From: Pterobdella sp. o SKG-2022
Lineage: Eukaryota; Annelida; Clitellata; Hirudinida; Piscicolidae
Assembly (NCBI GenBank): GCA_964035795.1
Contig: OZ038323.1
Span: 11,730,786 to 11,794,785 of the forward strand
Direction: 5' to 3'
DNA length: 64,000 nt
Positions within the stretch are counted from its first letter, which is position 1. The number at the start of each line of letters is the position of its first letter. Below, piece by piece: positions 1 through 19,178 of the stretch. Under the pieces are notes generated by a model. It was not told where the DNA came from. It saw only the letters and a program-made list of their open reading frames with translations, and ran no database searches. The translations under genes and the position numbers were made by a program.

Positions 1-255
1 ACAATCATCATCATCCACATCACAATCATCATCATCCACATCACAATCATCATCATCCACATCACAATCATCATCATCCACATCACAATCATCATCATCC
101 ACATCACAATCATCATCATCATCCACATCACAATCATCATCATCCACATCACAATCATCATCATCCACATCACAATCATCATCATCCACATCACAATCAT
201 CATCATCCACATCACAATCATCATCATCCACATCACAATCATCATCATCCACATC
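1..255. repeat. 21-bp tandem repeat at left edge
   Basis: About twelve copies of a 21-bp unit (acaatcatcatcatccacatc), continuing beyond the window edge. One unit has an extra atc. No stop codon falls in at least one frame of each strand; the minus strand would read Asp-rich (DVDDDDC). There is no other coding evidence. It probably lies in an intron of the muscleblind gene or beyond its 3' end. Confidence 0.9.
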
Positions 256-402
256 CGACCCTTTTTTCAATTTTTTACATTTTTTTGTTTTCAATACATT
301 TTGAAATAAATTTGTCTTCTGCAACTCTAAACACAGTTGTCAAATTGTTTCAAATGATAGCTGGAATGATTTTTAGCGTGATAAGTTTCCATGTCGGCTT
401 CT

Positions 403-480
403 ATCTCAACCACCATCACAACTTCCACCACCATCACAACTTCCACCACCATCACAACTTCCACCACCATAACTATAACC
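403..480. repeat. 18-bp tandem repeat
   Basis: About four copies of an 18-bp unit built on caccaccatcacaacttc, giving a spurious His/Asn-rich reading frame on the plus strand. The rest of 256-1050 is AT-rich with no gene that I can support. Confidence 0.75.
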
Positions 481-1052
481 CCCAAACCACTGTCGTCTGT
501 CTCAAAACATTGCTACCACCAAAACCACCATTCTTATCTTTCTATTCTTTCCACCAGCTCTCATTTTTTTCACCATCCACTACACCTTCCACCATCCGCC
601 TCTCTCAACCATCATTTCCACCACCACCCTTCTTCACCACCCTCAACTCATGCGCTTTTATTGATTCAAAATTAATATTTCATATATCATCTTCCATTCA
701 TTTTAAAAAAATTTTTCTCACTTTTCAAACTAATTCATTTGGTTTCCATTTCCTTTTTTTAATTTAAAAATTTTTTTCTTAAAAATCAAAAATTGCTTAT
801 ACTCAGTGAAGTTTTACCAAATCACTCACGCCATAGTTAAATTATTTCATTTTTAAAAAAATAATACGTTATCACAGAGCAGCATCGAGAGCACCTCAGC
901 GGGCCTAGATCCTTATCAGCATGTCACGTCGAGTTAATGCGCCAAGCAGACTGATTAACAATTTATGACCAAAAAATCTTTATAGAAGAATCAATAAGTG
1001 AGTTGCATATTGTATAATTTGTATGTAGCAGAGTGGCCTCAAAACACCTCGC

Positions 1053-1395
1053 GTTGACGTCATATAATCATACTCGTTATTGTATTGTATGTTGACGTCA
1101 CTATAATCATACTCGTTATTGTTATGTATGTTGATGTCACTATAATCCTAATCGTTATTGTATTGTATGTTGACGTCACTATAATCATACTCGTTATTGT
1201 TATGTATGTTGATGTCACTATAATCCTAATCGTTATTGTATTGTATGTTGACGTCACTATAATCATACTCGTTATTTTTATGTATGTTGACGTCACTATA
1301 ATCATAATCGTTATTGTATTTTATGTTGACGTCATATAATCATACTCGTTATTGTTATGTATGTCGACGTCACTATAATCATACTCGTTATTGTA
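1053..1395. repeat. 39-bp minisatellite with CRE palindromes
   Basis: Nine units of about 39 bp on the pattern tatgttgacgtcactataat followed by catactcgttattgt. Six units contain the perfect 8-bp palindrome TGACGTCA (the CREB/ATF site); three carry TGATGTCA or CGACGTCA. Alternation of two unit types (catactcg versus cctaatcg, tattgta versus gttatgta) gives a higher-order period near 78 bp. All six frames are poor in stops because of the periodicity, so the ORFs here are artefacts. Confidence 0.9.
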
Positions 1396-1789
1396 TTGTA
1401 TTGCATCGTATTGAATTTTTTGGTATGCTTTTGTATATTGCGGTATATTGCATACAGAGTGGTGCATGCCATCAAATGCTGCAGTATTAAAATGTTAATT
1501 GACGCAGGCTTTGTGTGTCTCAACTCAACAAGCCGTTTATAATGCGGTTTTGGTTTTGTTTTTTTTTCGTTTTTAAAGTTCTAAATTTGTTTTTTTTCCA
1601 TTATTTTAGTGCTTTTTGCTCTTAAATATTTTTAATATAATCAAAATTTTTTTTTTTTGGCGTTATCATGAGTCATACAGGAACTTCCAGAAGAATATGT
1701 TGTGCTGAGTCTTAAAAATTGAATAAAAAAATTGCCTTTATTTTTTGTCTAGACATTCAGACTATGTATTGATCCGTTTTGGTGTGACG

Positions 1790-2040
1790 TTAAAGATGGG
1801 TGGACGATGCAGGGAGTGGTGGATGATTGTGGAAATGGTGGGTGATGGTGGATGAGTGGAGGGTAGGATGGGGGGAAAGAGATGGATGACGCATAGATGA
1901 ATTGATGTATAGATGGATGTATGGGTGGGTGTTTAAAAGGGTGAATGGAAGGATGTTAGATGGATTAATGTGATGATGGATGGATGGATGGATGGATGGA
2001 TATATGGATGGTTGGATGGCTTGATATATTTATGTGTAGA
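1790..2040. repeat. Degenerate ggat/tggatg repeat tract
   Basis: An imperfect G/A/T-rich tract of tggatg and ggat units, with a clean (ggat)n core near 1976-2000. No coding signal. Confidence 0.7.
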
Positions 2041-2808
2041 AAGGTGTATATAACAAAGAAAAATGAAGAATTTAAGAATAGATTGGATAATTATTTGAAT
2101 TTCTTGAAAATGCTTGGTTTAATGATTAGATGGAAAAAGAAAAAAAAAATGGATAGATGAATGAGTGGATGAGTGGAGGAATGAAGACTAATTGACTGCA
2201 GTATGAATGGCAGCACCAATCGAAGATTGCAGAGGATTGATTGAGAATTTGAATGACCAAGTGTCTCGATGTTTTGCAATTAAAAGCACATAAAATTTTG
2301 CATTCTCAAATTGGAAAGCGTTTTTCTGATATAAATTTGATGGCCTTTGTCTTTTTTTTGTTATGATTCGAGAATTGTTCATCAAATTGTTTTATAAAAA
2401 AAGCGCTATATAATGAATAATTACCTACACAATACCTTTAGTTTTTTATTGTTCTGCTGGATGCTGGTTACATATTAAACGATGGAGATTAATGATACCG
2501 TCCAGACATGCCTCATAAAACGCCATCAAAACACCATTTCTACCACCATTCATTTGGGGCATCTATACCAAGTTATCTGAGAACTCATTTAATTAATTAA
2601 TTAAATTTAATTAATTAGTTAATCGATAGTCTTTTTTATTGATTTATATAAATAATTATTATATTAATATTTTTTGTTTATTAGCCAGAAATTATTTAAT
2701 CTGAATTTGAAACCTTGATTTTTTGCCACTCGATCAACTCGCTCATAGTCAATAGGCCTATCAAAACATTTCTGCATAAAACAAATACAAAATACGAGGT
2801 CAGATAAA

Positions 2809-2907
2809 CATTATTGGCCAATATTAGAGACATATTATTGGACAGTATTGGGGGTACATTATTGGTCAATGTGGGGGCTTAGAGAATATGTGGAATTTTT
2901 ATTGGTC
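2809..2907. other. Cluster of ATTGG (inverted CCAAT) motifs
   Basis: Five ATTGG and one CCAAT pentamer within about 100 bp, most in an attattgg context and spaced roughly 18-25 bp. Seen directly. Whether this is a regulatory cluster or a decayed tandem repeat is unresolved. The surrounding 2040-5140 is AT-rich, probably muscleblind intron, without supported exons. Confidence 0.4.
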
Positions 2908-3699
2908 ACCACCTTACAAACGACGTTCAACATTTGGAAAATTTTTTCCGTTTTTTTTTTATTTTTACGTGATGATTTTTAGTTATTATTTTCATTTTTA
3001 TATTGTTTTGCTCTTCATGTTCAAAAATAAACTCACAAACACATTCCCACATACATCTAAAAACACATCCACACATACGCACACAAACATGAAGATAAAT
3101 AAGAGAGATAAAAGGCTTAAGTGATCGAATATTATAATGACGTCAGCAACATAGCCTGTTTAATACCGTTGTTTAATAATTATAATATTAATTATAAATT
3201 TTCATAATTTTATGCATAAAATATTTATTCTTGTATTATTTTTTGATGGCATGATACATATAATTATAAATATTTGATATAATTTATTGCATTACTATAA
3301 AATATTATTTTTATTAGTTATATTGATTTAAAGTTTTTTATATTATATTTTATAATTTTATATACCAAAACATTTATAGTTTTTCATAAAAATATAACAC
3401 AATATACCATAATACCATACAATACACAACGCCAGCATGAGGTATGCCTCCATTTACTGGTGCCACACGGTATAATCTTCATTTTGTTTTGTATTAATCT
3501 TATGTGGTAGTGGTGGTTATGGTGATAGTGGTGGTGGTGGTGAGGGTTGTTTCGGGGATAATTAAAGAATGAACAATTGAAATTATAGTCTAAATAGGAT
3601 TAAGAAATTAATAGTTTAAATAAACAATATAATAAAAAAAAAAAAATCAATATTAATAAAAATAAATACTAATAACAATAACAATAAATAAGAATAAAC

Positions 3700-4350
3700 G
3701 TCAAAATAAAGGGTGTATTTATGGGGTGGTATGAAGGTAGGAATGTTTATGATGGTTTGTATCATAGGTTCTTCGTGTATTGTAGACGTTTGTATCCACC
3801 ATGTGTACTGTGGTATTTGTATTAATTTCATGTATATTGGAGCTTTCATTAAATGGCTTGTATTAATTAGTTTTAGGCGTTTTGTATTCACCGATCTTAA
3901 TGGGTTTGTATCCACCAAAGGTATTGTATTACCCATCTATATACAGGTTTTTAATTATTTTGTATAATTGCTTGTATTCACCCATTTTGCTCTGTATTCA
4001 ATTTTAGTTATAATTGCTTCATTGATAATAAAGATAAAATATTAGTTGTTATAAATCAAACAGTCTTATCAGATTTTCTGATAATGCATTTAATTGTTTT
4101 GTATTCATCATGTCGGGCCGCATACTTATCAACAGTTCATATTTATGGCTTCATAATATTTTGTATTCACCATATAATACCTTTGTATTAATCATATAAA
4201 TAATACCATTGTATTAGCCATAATACCTTTGTATAATTCATATATAAATGAATGTTGTATACATTATCTTGTTCATAAATTATCTTGTACTCCCCATACA
4301 TGATGAACTTGGGTTCAGCATACGGGCACTAGTTTTGTATGCAGCATGGT
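3700..4350. repeat. Decayed repeat with ttgtattcacc motif
   Basis: The word (t)ttgtattcacc(a) and variants (gtatccacc, gtattaatc, gtattagcc) recurs many times at irregular spacing. This looks like an old, diverged minisatellite. No exon seen. Confidence 0.45.
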
Positions 4351-5145
4351 TTGTGGAGGACTTGAAGGCACTTTTAATTCAGAGTTGAAAGGGATGCGGT
4401 CGTTTCTGGGTTCTAATTAATTTCATTTTTAATTGATTTCAATTTTTTACTTTTTATGTTTTTAGTATTTTTGTATTTTGAGGACCCCCCCCACATCCCC
4501 CCACATCCCCCCCCCCATCACTCCATGCTTTTGTTGAATGAAGTCTCGAATATTTCACAATGATTTTGTTTCAATTTAGTTATTTTTTATAAAATTTCAT
4601 TTTTTTTTCTTGAAATACGACAAAATCAGTTTTTTCAAATATTTTGGATTGTTTTTTGCTAAAATGAAACTTTTTTCTCCAAGATGAATTTTTTTGAGAT
4701 CTAACTGAAAAAGTAAAAATTTAATTAAATTTTGGTCACAAAGTGTAGTGCTACAGTAAAAAAACAATTCAAATTTTATTACCAAAATTAGCTTTTTGGC
4801 TCAAAATCGACCCAAACCAATTGAGGCATTCAAAAAACCATAAATTTTGTTTTTTTAAATCAAATCCAGAGTTGAGTTTTGATGAGGTTTTCAAATAAAT
4901 ATTTTATTTATATTTTGATTAATTATTTAATTCACAAACATAACAGACCAATCACACACACAACAACTCACACAAAAAACCACATACAATACAACTCACA
5001 CACAAACAACCACATACACATACAACTCACACATATATACAATCAAACGCACACACAAAGCACACACAAAACTTCATTCTATTTACTTTCCTCTTTTTGT
5101 GATCAAGTCTCACCACTCTAATGCTTTTGTGAGTTTTTAAATACA

Positions 5146-5428
5146 TTTAAGTGGTATTTTGTGAATATTCAAGCGGTATTTTGTGAATATTTAAGCGGTA
5201 TTTTGTGAATATTCAAGCGGTATTTTGTGAATATTCAAGCGGTATTTTGTGAATATTCAAGCGGTATTTTGTGAATATTTAAGCGGTATTTTGTGAATAT
5301 TCAAGCAGTATTTTGTGAATATTCAAGCGGTATTTTGTGAATATTCAAGCGGTATTTTGTGAATATTCAAGCGGTATTTTGTGAATATTCAAGCGGTATT
5401 TTGTGAATATTTAAGCGGTGTTTTGTGA
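5146..5428. repeat. 22-bp tandem repeat, about 13 copies
   Basis: Thirteen or so highly similar copies of a 22-bp unit (gcggtattttgtgaatattc plus aa), differing mainly at a single C/T position. The near identity suggests a recent expansion. The region 5430-8960 holds no gene I can support; it contains catc/tatc-rich microsatellite sequence near 7610-7830. Confidence 0.9.
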
Positions 5429-8400
5429 TATTATTGTGGGATCGGGTAATTATGCAAATGGTATTCCATTTTTAAGAGTATTTGTATTTACTTCGGTATT
5501 ATTTCATAAATACAGAAGTGTTTTGTACACATTCAACTCAATTTCTGTAAATTCTACAGAGGTATTTTGTATAAAGTCAATGGGTATTAGTGAGTATTCT
5601 ACGGTATTTCTTCTAAGTTCTTTTTTCAAATAGAACTTAAAATATGGAAGCAACAGGGAATTTGAGCACAAATGGGGATGTGAACCTAAAAATGATCTAC
5701 AAAACAAAGCAAAATAATAATCATATATAATAAAAATGTCAGTTATAATCATAAATCAAATAGCAAAACTGTGATATACAATAACATAATAACGAATAAA
5801 AAAGAATCAAAAAATTATTACTAACGACAATAAAATGATACAACCAGGACGGGGATAATAAAGATGGATATGATGGTTCTGAAACAAGGATCAGACTATA
5901 AAGTTGTCATTAGGAGGTGCTATCGAGTGATAAGTTGGTGGAGTGCTATCGGATGCGTTATGGATGTGATATGGAGTTTTGAGGATGTGATAGGAAATGT
6001 TAGGGATGTGGTATGGAGTGTTAAGGATGTGATATGTATGTAGGGGCTAAGATATGGGTGTTAAGGATGTGCTTCACAGACATCTGTTGCACATACATCA
6101 TCCGCTTCTTTATCAGCTCTGCTATTATTTCTCATAAATAATCCTCTCTTCTTATTATTTTTCTTATTTATTTTATTGTTATTATTTGTGTTATTGTGTT
6201 ATATTTTCTACACATTGCTGATGTTGTTTGTTTTGTTTCCAATGTAACTTGAGTTATTTTTATTTTTCAATCATTATTTTCTTATGATGTTGTTACCAAC
6301 CTCACCATACACCAGCAAAAGTAGTTATAAGGTGCTATAGCACAAAATAAATCAATAACTGACTATAATATATATTATTAATATATTTCATTTAAATTAC
6401 ATGAAGTAATAAATTTTCATTCAACAAAATAATTTTTATAAGACACGGTCCAAAAGAATTTTATCACAAAATGTTATGTCTATAGCTGAAAGTTGATTTA
6501 TTGTTTAAAAGTAAAAGTTTTGTTTTTATGATTGAAAGAATTTAATGAAAAATTTTTCTTTGTTTGATTAATGCCCCATCAATCTCCAGACCCCAAATCT
6601 CCCGCGCTTTTTGTCTTCATATATTTTTATTTAATATTCTTTTTAAATTGATTTAATTTGAAATTTTGCAAAGCTTACTTTATTGAATTTTTGCCTTTTT
6701 TATACTTTTGGTTAATTTATTTTAATTCAACTTTTAATGTCATCTAGCTTAATTTCAAAAACACCCATAACTTTAACCCACACACAAACACAGAAGTTTA
6801 AAAATAGCAAGCACGCAATTCAACTCAAATAAAGTCATGAATGGTAGCAAATGAAATGAAACTCTTCTCTGAATATAAGATCAAAAAGTATCGTAGCATC
6901 ATTTTTATTTAATTAAGCATATTTTTTCAGTTATAATTATATTATAATAAAAATTAAAATATTATAAAATAGAAGTAAAATAATTATTTTAAAAATATAA
7001 TACGTTTAAGCTATAAAAACAAATATTATTAATATCATCATATAATTATATTTTTTTCCATGTTAATAATTATATAAGAATATTTTATCGTCTAGCCATC
7101 AAAGTAGTTGCATTTTTTTAACATGCATCCCAGTTGCATCAACCTCCCCGTTTGCTCCTCTTAATATTTCTAATTATCATAACATATACATTTCATTTTT
7201 TATAGTATAATATATTGTATTCATAATTTTATATTGAAGGAATTAAATCTGAAATTAGTGATTTAAATGTCGCATTATTCTCAAATAAAAGTTGTCTTCA
7301 TGTAATCTAGGGGTCAAAGTGGTTGTGGGAGGTCCAAGGGGGAAGAAAGGTCGTGTTTCAGTGCAGTTGAATTGCTTAATTTCGCCATTCACTTCACTTT
7401 TAAACTTACAAACCTCAAAATTAGGTCGTTAAAAAATGTCAATATAAAAACATTATGTGGAGTAGGGACTGCTTTTGGTTTGACTCGAGAAGCTTTTGTT
7501 TTCTACAAAAATTTTTTTTAATGACAAATCGTAAGTATTATGGAAATTCATTTATTTTCGCTCGCCGAGCTGCTTCTATCAGTTTATAAATCTATTAATA
7601 GCAAATGAGTTAATTCATCCATTCAGCTTCATCCGTGGATTTATTTCCTCTCATTTATGCCATTTTTCATGCATCCAATCATCCATCTATCTATTCATCC
7701 ACCCATCCATCCATCTATCTATCCAATCTAACTTCGCTTATTTCTCCTTCACCCATTCATCCATATATCCATTAAAATACCCATCTATCTGTATATGTAG
7801 CTACATATCCACCCACCCATTCATCCATACAAATAAACTACCAAATCATGAAATTGCTGACGTCATAGTATTGAACACGCGATGCATCCCATCCACGCAA
7901 GATGGCTCTTCTACTTCCATACCCATGCATCCATCCTCATTCCACTTTTATCCACGTTTCTAGATAAAAAATATGTTTATAATACATGCATCTGACTTAA
8001 TATCCATTTTTTAAGATATTCTCCCCCTGTTACACACACCCCCGCTATAAATACCAACCAATCCTATCCATTCATCCACCAAATCCCCCCTTTTTGTATT
8101 TACACGCACAAGCAGCCATACATCAAAGCCCACTCAGCCATATTTACAGACATATTCGGAGGCAGCAGTAATACTTCTGGCAAGATTTACGTCTTCATGA
8201 TTTGGTAGCAAAATAAGATTTGCAAGTGGATGGATATATGGGAGTTGCTTTGTGAGGTTGAAGAGGAGAGTATATATTTTCCCATATAGCTTGCCACCCG
8301 TGTGTTTTCGTATGCTTTTATAATATATTTGAAAGCATTCCTTCTGGAGCCTTCCCATGAACTTTTTCAACTCCAAGTTTTCAATGGAGTTTCAAAAAAC

Positions 8401-8969
8401 TTCGCTTCATCATAAGCACCTCCCCACCCTATTATGAGCAGCATTGGCACACTCATCAAGTCACAGTTGATTCAGTAACCTCCATTCCACCACAGCACAC
8501 ACACGTCACATCAGAACCACAAGCAGGGTATGCGGCATATTACTTGCTTTTTATGCCTCCCTGCGGCTTTTGTGCTGCGCTGAGATATACCTCAAAACCA
8601 CATTCCGTTTTGTTGTTTTTTTTGACTCATTTTTGTCATCTTGTGAGTTTTTTGAAGTTTTTTCTTTTACGACTGCTTCAAAGTTGTAATCAGCCTCCAT
8701 TTTGTTCAGTTTTTTTTTGTTTAATTTTTATGATTTTTTCATGATACCTCGTTTAAATTTTCAAATTTTTTAAAGCTTAGTAACACCAACAATTAAAAAA
8801 CACTGCAGTAAGACCCAGATTCGACCTTGTAGAATAGAAAATCAATATGAACAAAATTCTTTCTAACCATTATAACCCAGCTTCTCAGGCCTCTCAACCA
8901 AGCATCCCATTCCTACAGCCCTTCAAAACCTATTCAAAACCCCCTCTCCTTTACAACCATTCCTCCAAC

Positions 8970-13766
<4,797 letters not shown>

Positions 13767-13914
13767 ATGCGTTGTATGCCATATTATATTATAAAATCAT
13801 TATTTTTTTTTGTTTTTTGGTTATTATTTGTTTATATTATTATTTATTTCATTAAAAAACAATTATTGCTATTAATTATTTTTGTTTCATTATTATTATT
13901 ATTAATATTATTAT

Positions 13915-13947
<33 letters not shown>

Positions 13948-16900
13948 TATTATTATTAGAGTGGTTGATTAAAACAGAATAACAACTGAAAACTCACTAA
14001 TATTTGTAAGGGTACATACTATTAAAACCAACAGTACAAACATGGGAAATCCAACATAGACTAAAGTATACAAGGTATTGCATAGATACCATCCTTAAAT
14101 ACAGGTATACGAAATAATACATGAACACCTACATAGTGTTACTTAGGCATACATAAAAACGATTGGTGGATACATGTGCAGGTATAACCACACATACATG
14201 CGAGCATATTTGAGGAAACATAGAGTAATACAGCATAGGTCACATAGAACCATACATACAGAGATACATAGGAAGACTCAGAAAATAATAGATGCAAATA
14301 CATAGACAGTGAAAAAACACAAAGAAAGATACACAGACATTGATACGAAACAAAAAAAAGATAAAAGATACATAGTGAAACAGATAGACACATAGTTACC
14401 GATACACAAACACTGATACATAAGCAGACACCGACAGTCAAACAAAAATAGTCACCAAAACATATACCCACACTGACACACACAAAACACAGACAGACAC
14501 CGAAACACACCGACAGAGGGAGTGAGGATGGCAGGTACTTGTTCCTTCTCCTGTCTATACTTTGTTCCCAGATAACACACTTGAAATGCTATTTTTACTT
14601 TATTATTGTTTCATTACCTTATCTTTATTATTCTTATTATTGTTATTATTGTTATTATTGTTATTATTATTGTTATTTTTTTTTAATTTTTATTTTTATC
14701 CACTTTTTGCAAATAATTTTTCGGCCCATAAACAAGAAACCTCCTGCAAAAGCTCCTTTCATGTTCGGAATTATAGACATTTTGTATTGAGGTAGTTAGA
14801 TAAACTTTTTTGATGTGACATCATAAGAAGATTGTGACTTAGCTGTGACGTGTGTCAGTGATATAAGACATCAAATAAATTGATTTTATTTGTTTTATAT
14901 TTGTTGAGTTTTTTTTTTTATTTTTTTTTATTTATTAATTTTTCTCGTTAGTTTTGTAGGTAGTGTTATTTGTTTCTAGAGGCCAAAAAGGAGGAAATTG
15001 GGTTTTTGTTTTTTATTGATTCTTTCTAGATAATTCCATACGCCAGCAGTCAAAACACTGTGAACTTTTATACCTACAATGCAATACACCAACATCATTA
15101 CAAAGAATACAACATATATATGAGAAAAAAATTGATAAAGATTTTCAATGAAATAAAAATTAATAGTAAAAAATAGATGTATTTTATTGCTAATATATCA
15201 TTGTTTTTATTGTTATCTTAAACGGCCCTTTTTTAATCTTTCATACGTCATTGTTTACTTTTGTTCGCGCAGACATTGGTGCTCGTGCGGGGGATCGTAA
15301 ATACCCATGTGTGGTGGAGGAGGAAGAAGAAGAGAAAAAAAAGGGGAAGGAGGAGGAAGAAGAAGAGATGGAGACAGAAGAAAAGGAGGAGAAGAAAAAG
15401 AAGAAATAAATGGGTTTTTAAGTGAAATGTGTTGGCTTGAAGGAAAAGAAAGATTCCAAAACTCAAAAAAATGATGGTGGTTTGTGAAAGAGGATTTTGG
15501 GGAGGAGCAGGAGATGTGGGTGAAGAAGTTTTTTTTTGGAACAAAATAGGTACAGTTGAAGGGGAACAAGACGATGGTAGAAATCATACAAAATATTCGG
15601 CATAGATCCACTTTTGTTCAAACAACTATCAAACCCTAAACAACAATATGAAGAGGACCATAATGGAAGAAAATGCCTTCTTATTCATAGCAGATAAAAA
15701 ATTTTCGTCAGAAGCAAAATGTTTGTTGTCTTTGTTATCATTTCATCATTAAATATACCTTATCAATTGTATTTGTACCCTGGTGATGATGATGAGGGTG
15801 ATGATGATGATAGTATTGGTGATGGTGATAATGATGATGATGTTGGTAATATGAATAACAATAAAAAACAAATGAAAGCTGAACTAACGTTTCCAATGTT
15901 GCTTGTGTAAATGAGGTAAATTACGAGGCGTCTTTAAATTTGCAATTTCAACTTCAGACATCTCACCTTATAAACCACTTACTACTTTTTCTTGATATTC
16001 TTCACAAGTTTTAATAACAATAATTTTATGGACATGATGTTATACTTATTGATATCTTAACTTTTATATGTACTTCCAAAACCTTTTTTTTCTTAAACCA
16101 CCACACCCACACCCCCTTCAACCCAAACCACCACCACCACCACACACCCACACCCACTTTGACCCAAACTCAAACCATCACCCCACCCACTTCAACCCCA
16201 ACCACCACCACTCACCCACTTCAACCCAAGCGGTTAAACTCTTGACATTTGAATGTTTGCCCAGAAACAAGAATTTGTTGCAAAAGTCCAATTCATTATT
16301 ATTTTTCCATTTATTATTTTAATATTATTTAAAAAATCAATAATATTTTAAATTTGATGAAGTCATAATTGGAGGTATTTTAAAACGTTTATGTGTATTT
16401 GAGCTATGGCATGTGGTGGAAGTCAAGCTGGTGCGATGTATGGAGCGTGTCTGTGTGTGTTTGTGGGGTTTGTTTTGTTCGTTAATGTTTGTTTATGTGC
16501 TTCTGTTTTTTCATTTAAATTTATTTTGCGTTATAATTTTTTGTTTGTGTCAGTATTTGTTGGTATGCTGGCGAATTTCAACTTTAGCGTCAAAAGTTAG
16601 CATTGGGACATCAACTATCAACTAAAGGCTAGCATTTTCGATAAGTTTAGCCTTATCATAAACTGTTAAAGTGTGTGTTTTTTTGTGCGTGTTTATAAAT
16701 ATTTTAGTTTCTCTGTGGATGTGAATGTTTTATGGGTGCTTATAATTTTTGAATTTGGTGTGTTCGTTTTCATTGCGTGCCTGGGAATTTTATTTGACTT
16801 TTGTTTTTATGTGTGTTTAAATATATTTTTTATGTGTGTTACATGTTTTTCTATTTATGTGTTGTTGTATTTTTGTGTTTATGTGTATTTGTGCATGTAC

Positions 16901-18061
16901 GTATGTGAGCACTTGATGGTATTTGCACTGGTCGTGTGTCTACTCGAATATGTGAACAAACTTCTCGTGTGTTAGGAGGGTTTGAAGTTGTGAGGCTAAT
17001 TTATGTGAGAAGTTTTGTGTTTTTGTGTGTGGAGTTTAACGATTATGTGTGTTTTATTCCGTTTTGTCGAAAAATAGTTAGTGTGTGTTTGTGTGTGTTT
17101 TTGCTTGAAGTTATGTTTTATATACTCTTTTAATTTCTTTATGTGTTCGTATATATTCATCTGTACTTGTGTATGTATTTGAGAGTACCAGTGTTTTCTT
17201 ATATGTGTAAATATGCTTCCAACTTTTAAAATATTTTTCGATATTTGTGTGTGCACATTAATTTTCAAATATTTGTTGCTATAAATATGTTTGCAGACAA
17301 GATTGTGTGTGAATGAGTTATGTGTGCATGTGTGAAGTTTGTATGTAGTTTTTTATGTGTGAAGGTGTTTATGTGTGGATTATATGTGTTGATATGTAAA
17401 TGTGTGTGTGAGGAAGGAATGAATTTATAGGGATAGAATGAGGGTCGGAATACGAAAGAGAGTTGCCCGTCGAAGACATAAATCGTCACCACTCGTAAAG
17501 CTGCCTTGGCAGTCTTTGTCGTAAATTCCTCTTGTTTTATTCTTACTCAAACTTCGTTTTTGAAAATTTATATTTTAAAAATTTTATTCTTTACAACCTG
17601 CGTGGGATTTGAGTTTATTTGAATAAGTTTTGAATGGAGGCATTGTATGAGAGTTGTATTAATTCCATCTTTGTTTTATAACCTGTATTAAAACTTCTCA
17701 ACCCTTCTCCTTCCGCCATAGCTTACTTGCCTTTTTTATTTTCGTAATTATGGTTTGAGAGGCCATTAAAACAAACAAAACAAAGAAATATTAAACTAAT
17801 TTTTTATTTAATTCATTTTGGAAAATAAATTATATTTTAATGACCAAAATTTATTGGCTAAAAAAAATTTGAACTAAATAACATAGACAATAAAACAAAG
17901 TGGATAAAAAAGAGAGTAAAAGTGAAGAAACTATGATATTTACATTGGAGAATAATGCAGACACAAAAACTTACGTCACGTGAAAATAAGTTGTATTTAT
18001 GTTTGTTTAAAAGTGGAAAAGACTTCATGCCCAGATGAAGGATTAGATAGGTGGATGAATG
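13767..18061. other. Intergenic region without supported genes
   Basis: Between the muscleblind start codon and the GATA array. It contains poly-T and (tta)n tracts (13900-13960, 14625-14690), a ggaggaagaag purine tract (15300-15400), gatgat repeats (15783-15845) and tgtgtttatg-rich sequence (16400-17400). All sizeable frames are compositionally biased and lack splice-consistent or recognisable protein features. The muscleblind promoter should lie in the first part. Confidence 0.5.
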
Positions 18062-18062
18062 G

Positions 18063-18594
<532 letters not shown>

Positions 18595-18972
18595 AACAAA
18601 TCACACAGTAAACTAATCGAACTATAGTATTAAAACCAACTGTTTCCACAAGTATGTTTGCAGTGGCGTAGACCCAAAAAATTTCTATAACTCAAAACAC
18701 AACAACCACGTGACAACTCAAAATGGCTGAAAACAGCACGGTGGCTTTTGAGCTTTTCAGATTTTTTTTCATTTTCACTCCCACTTTTAATTTTGGCCTT
18801 AGTTTTTATACATAATTATATCCTTATGTCTGCTTGTTTTATTTAAATATAGTTATAAATATATATAAATATTTTAAGTTATCATGAAAAATATATGCAT
18901 TTTTGAAATAATTACACTTCATTGTTCATTCACATCAACATTTTTTGAATATGAAATTATCCTCAACCCCAG

Positions 18973-19074
18973 ATGCAAATGTTGATACAGATTGACCTAC
19001 GTAATTGACTTCGTTGACCTTATCTCAATCGCATTCAACAATGTTGCTCACAAACATTATGTTCCTTATATAAA
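18973..19074 (+). promoter_or_regulatory. Candidate promoter of the micropeptide gene
   Basis: An octamer-type ATGCAAAT at 18973-18980 and a TATATAAA box at 19067-19074 lie upstream of the 19179 ATG. A pyrimidine-rich acceptor-like sequence (ttcaactttgcag, ending at 19170) sits 8 bp before the start codon. It could be the end of a 5' UTR intron or a spliced-leader acceptor. Motifs are seen directly; function is inferred. Confidence 0.4.
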
Positions 19075-19178
19075 CCACTTGACAATGCAACAAATGACGA
19101 CTGCATGATGTTTCAAAACACTAATAATACATGAAAACAACATGAGACATTAGGTTTTTCAACTTTGCAGTGCCAGCC

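Noticed and set aside
1..255. CRISPR-like repeat array
   Set aside because: Units are contiguous with no unique spacers, and the context is an animal genome. The same applies to the 22-, 31- and 39-bp arrays.
8134..8376. 80-residue minus-strand ORF as the next muscleblind exon
   Set aside because: It lacks the expected CCCH finger (CKYLHP-like) and no acceptor gives the required phase.
14139..14510. 123-residue Cys-rich minus-strand ORF
   Set aside because: Composition follows a degenerate tacacagaca-type repeat; Cys spacing is irregular and no signal peptide or exon context supports it.
18724..18820. Plus-strand 30-codon ORF MAENSTVAFELF...
   Set aside because: Short, no splice site or recognisable motif, and ends in low-complexity Phe-rich sequence.
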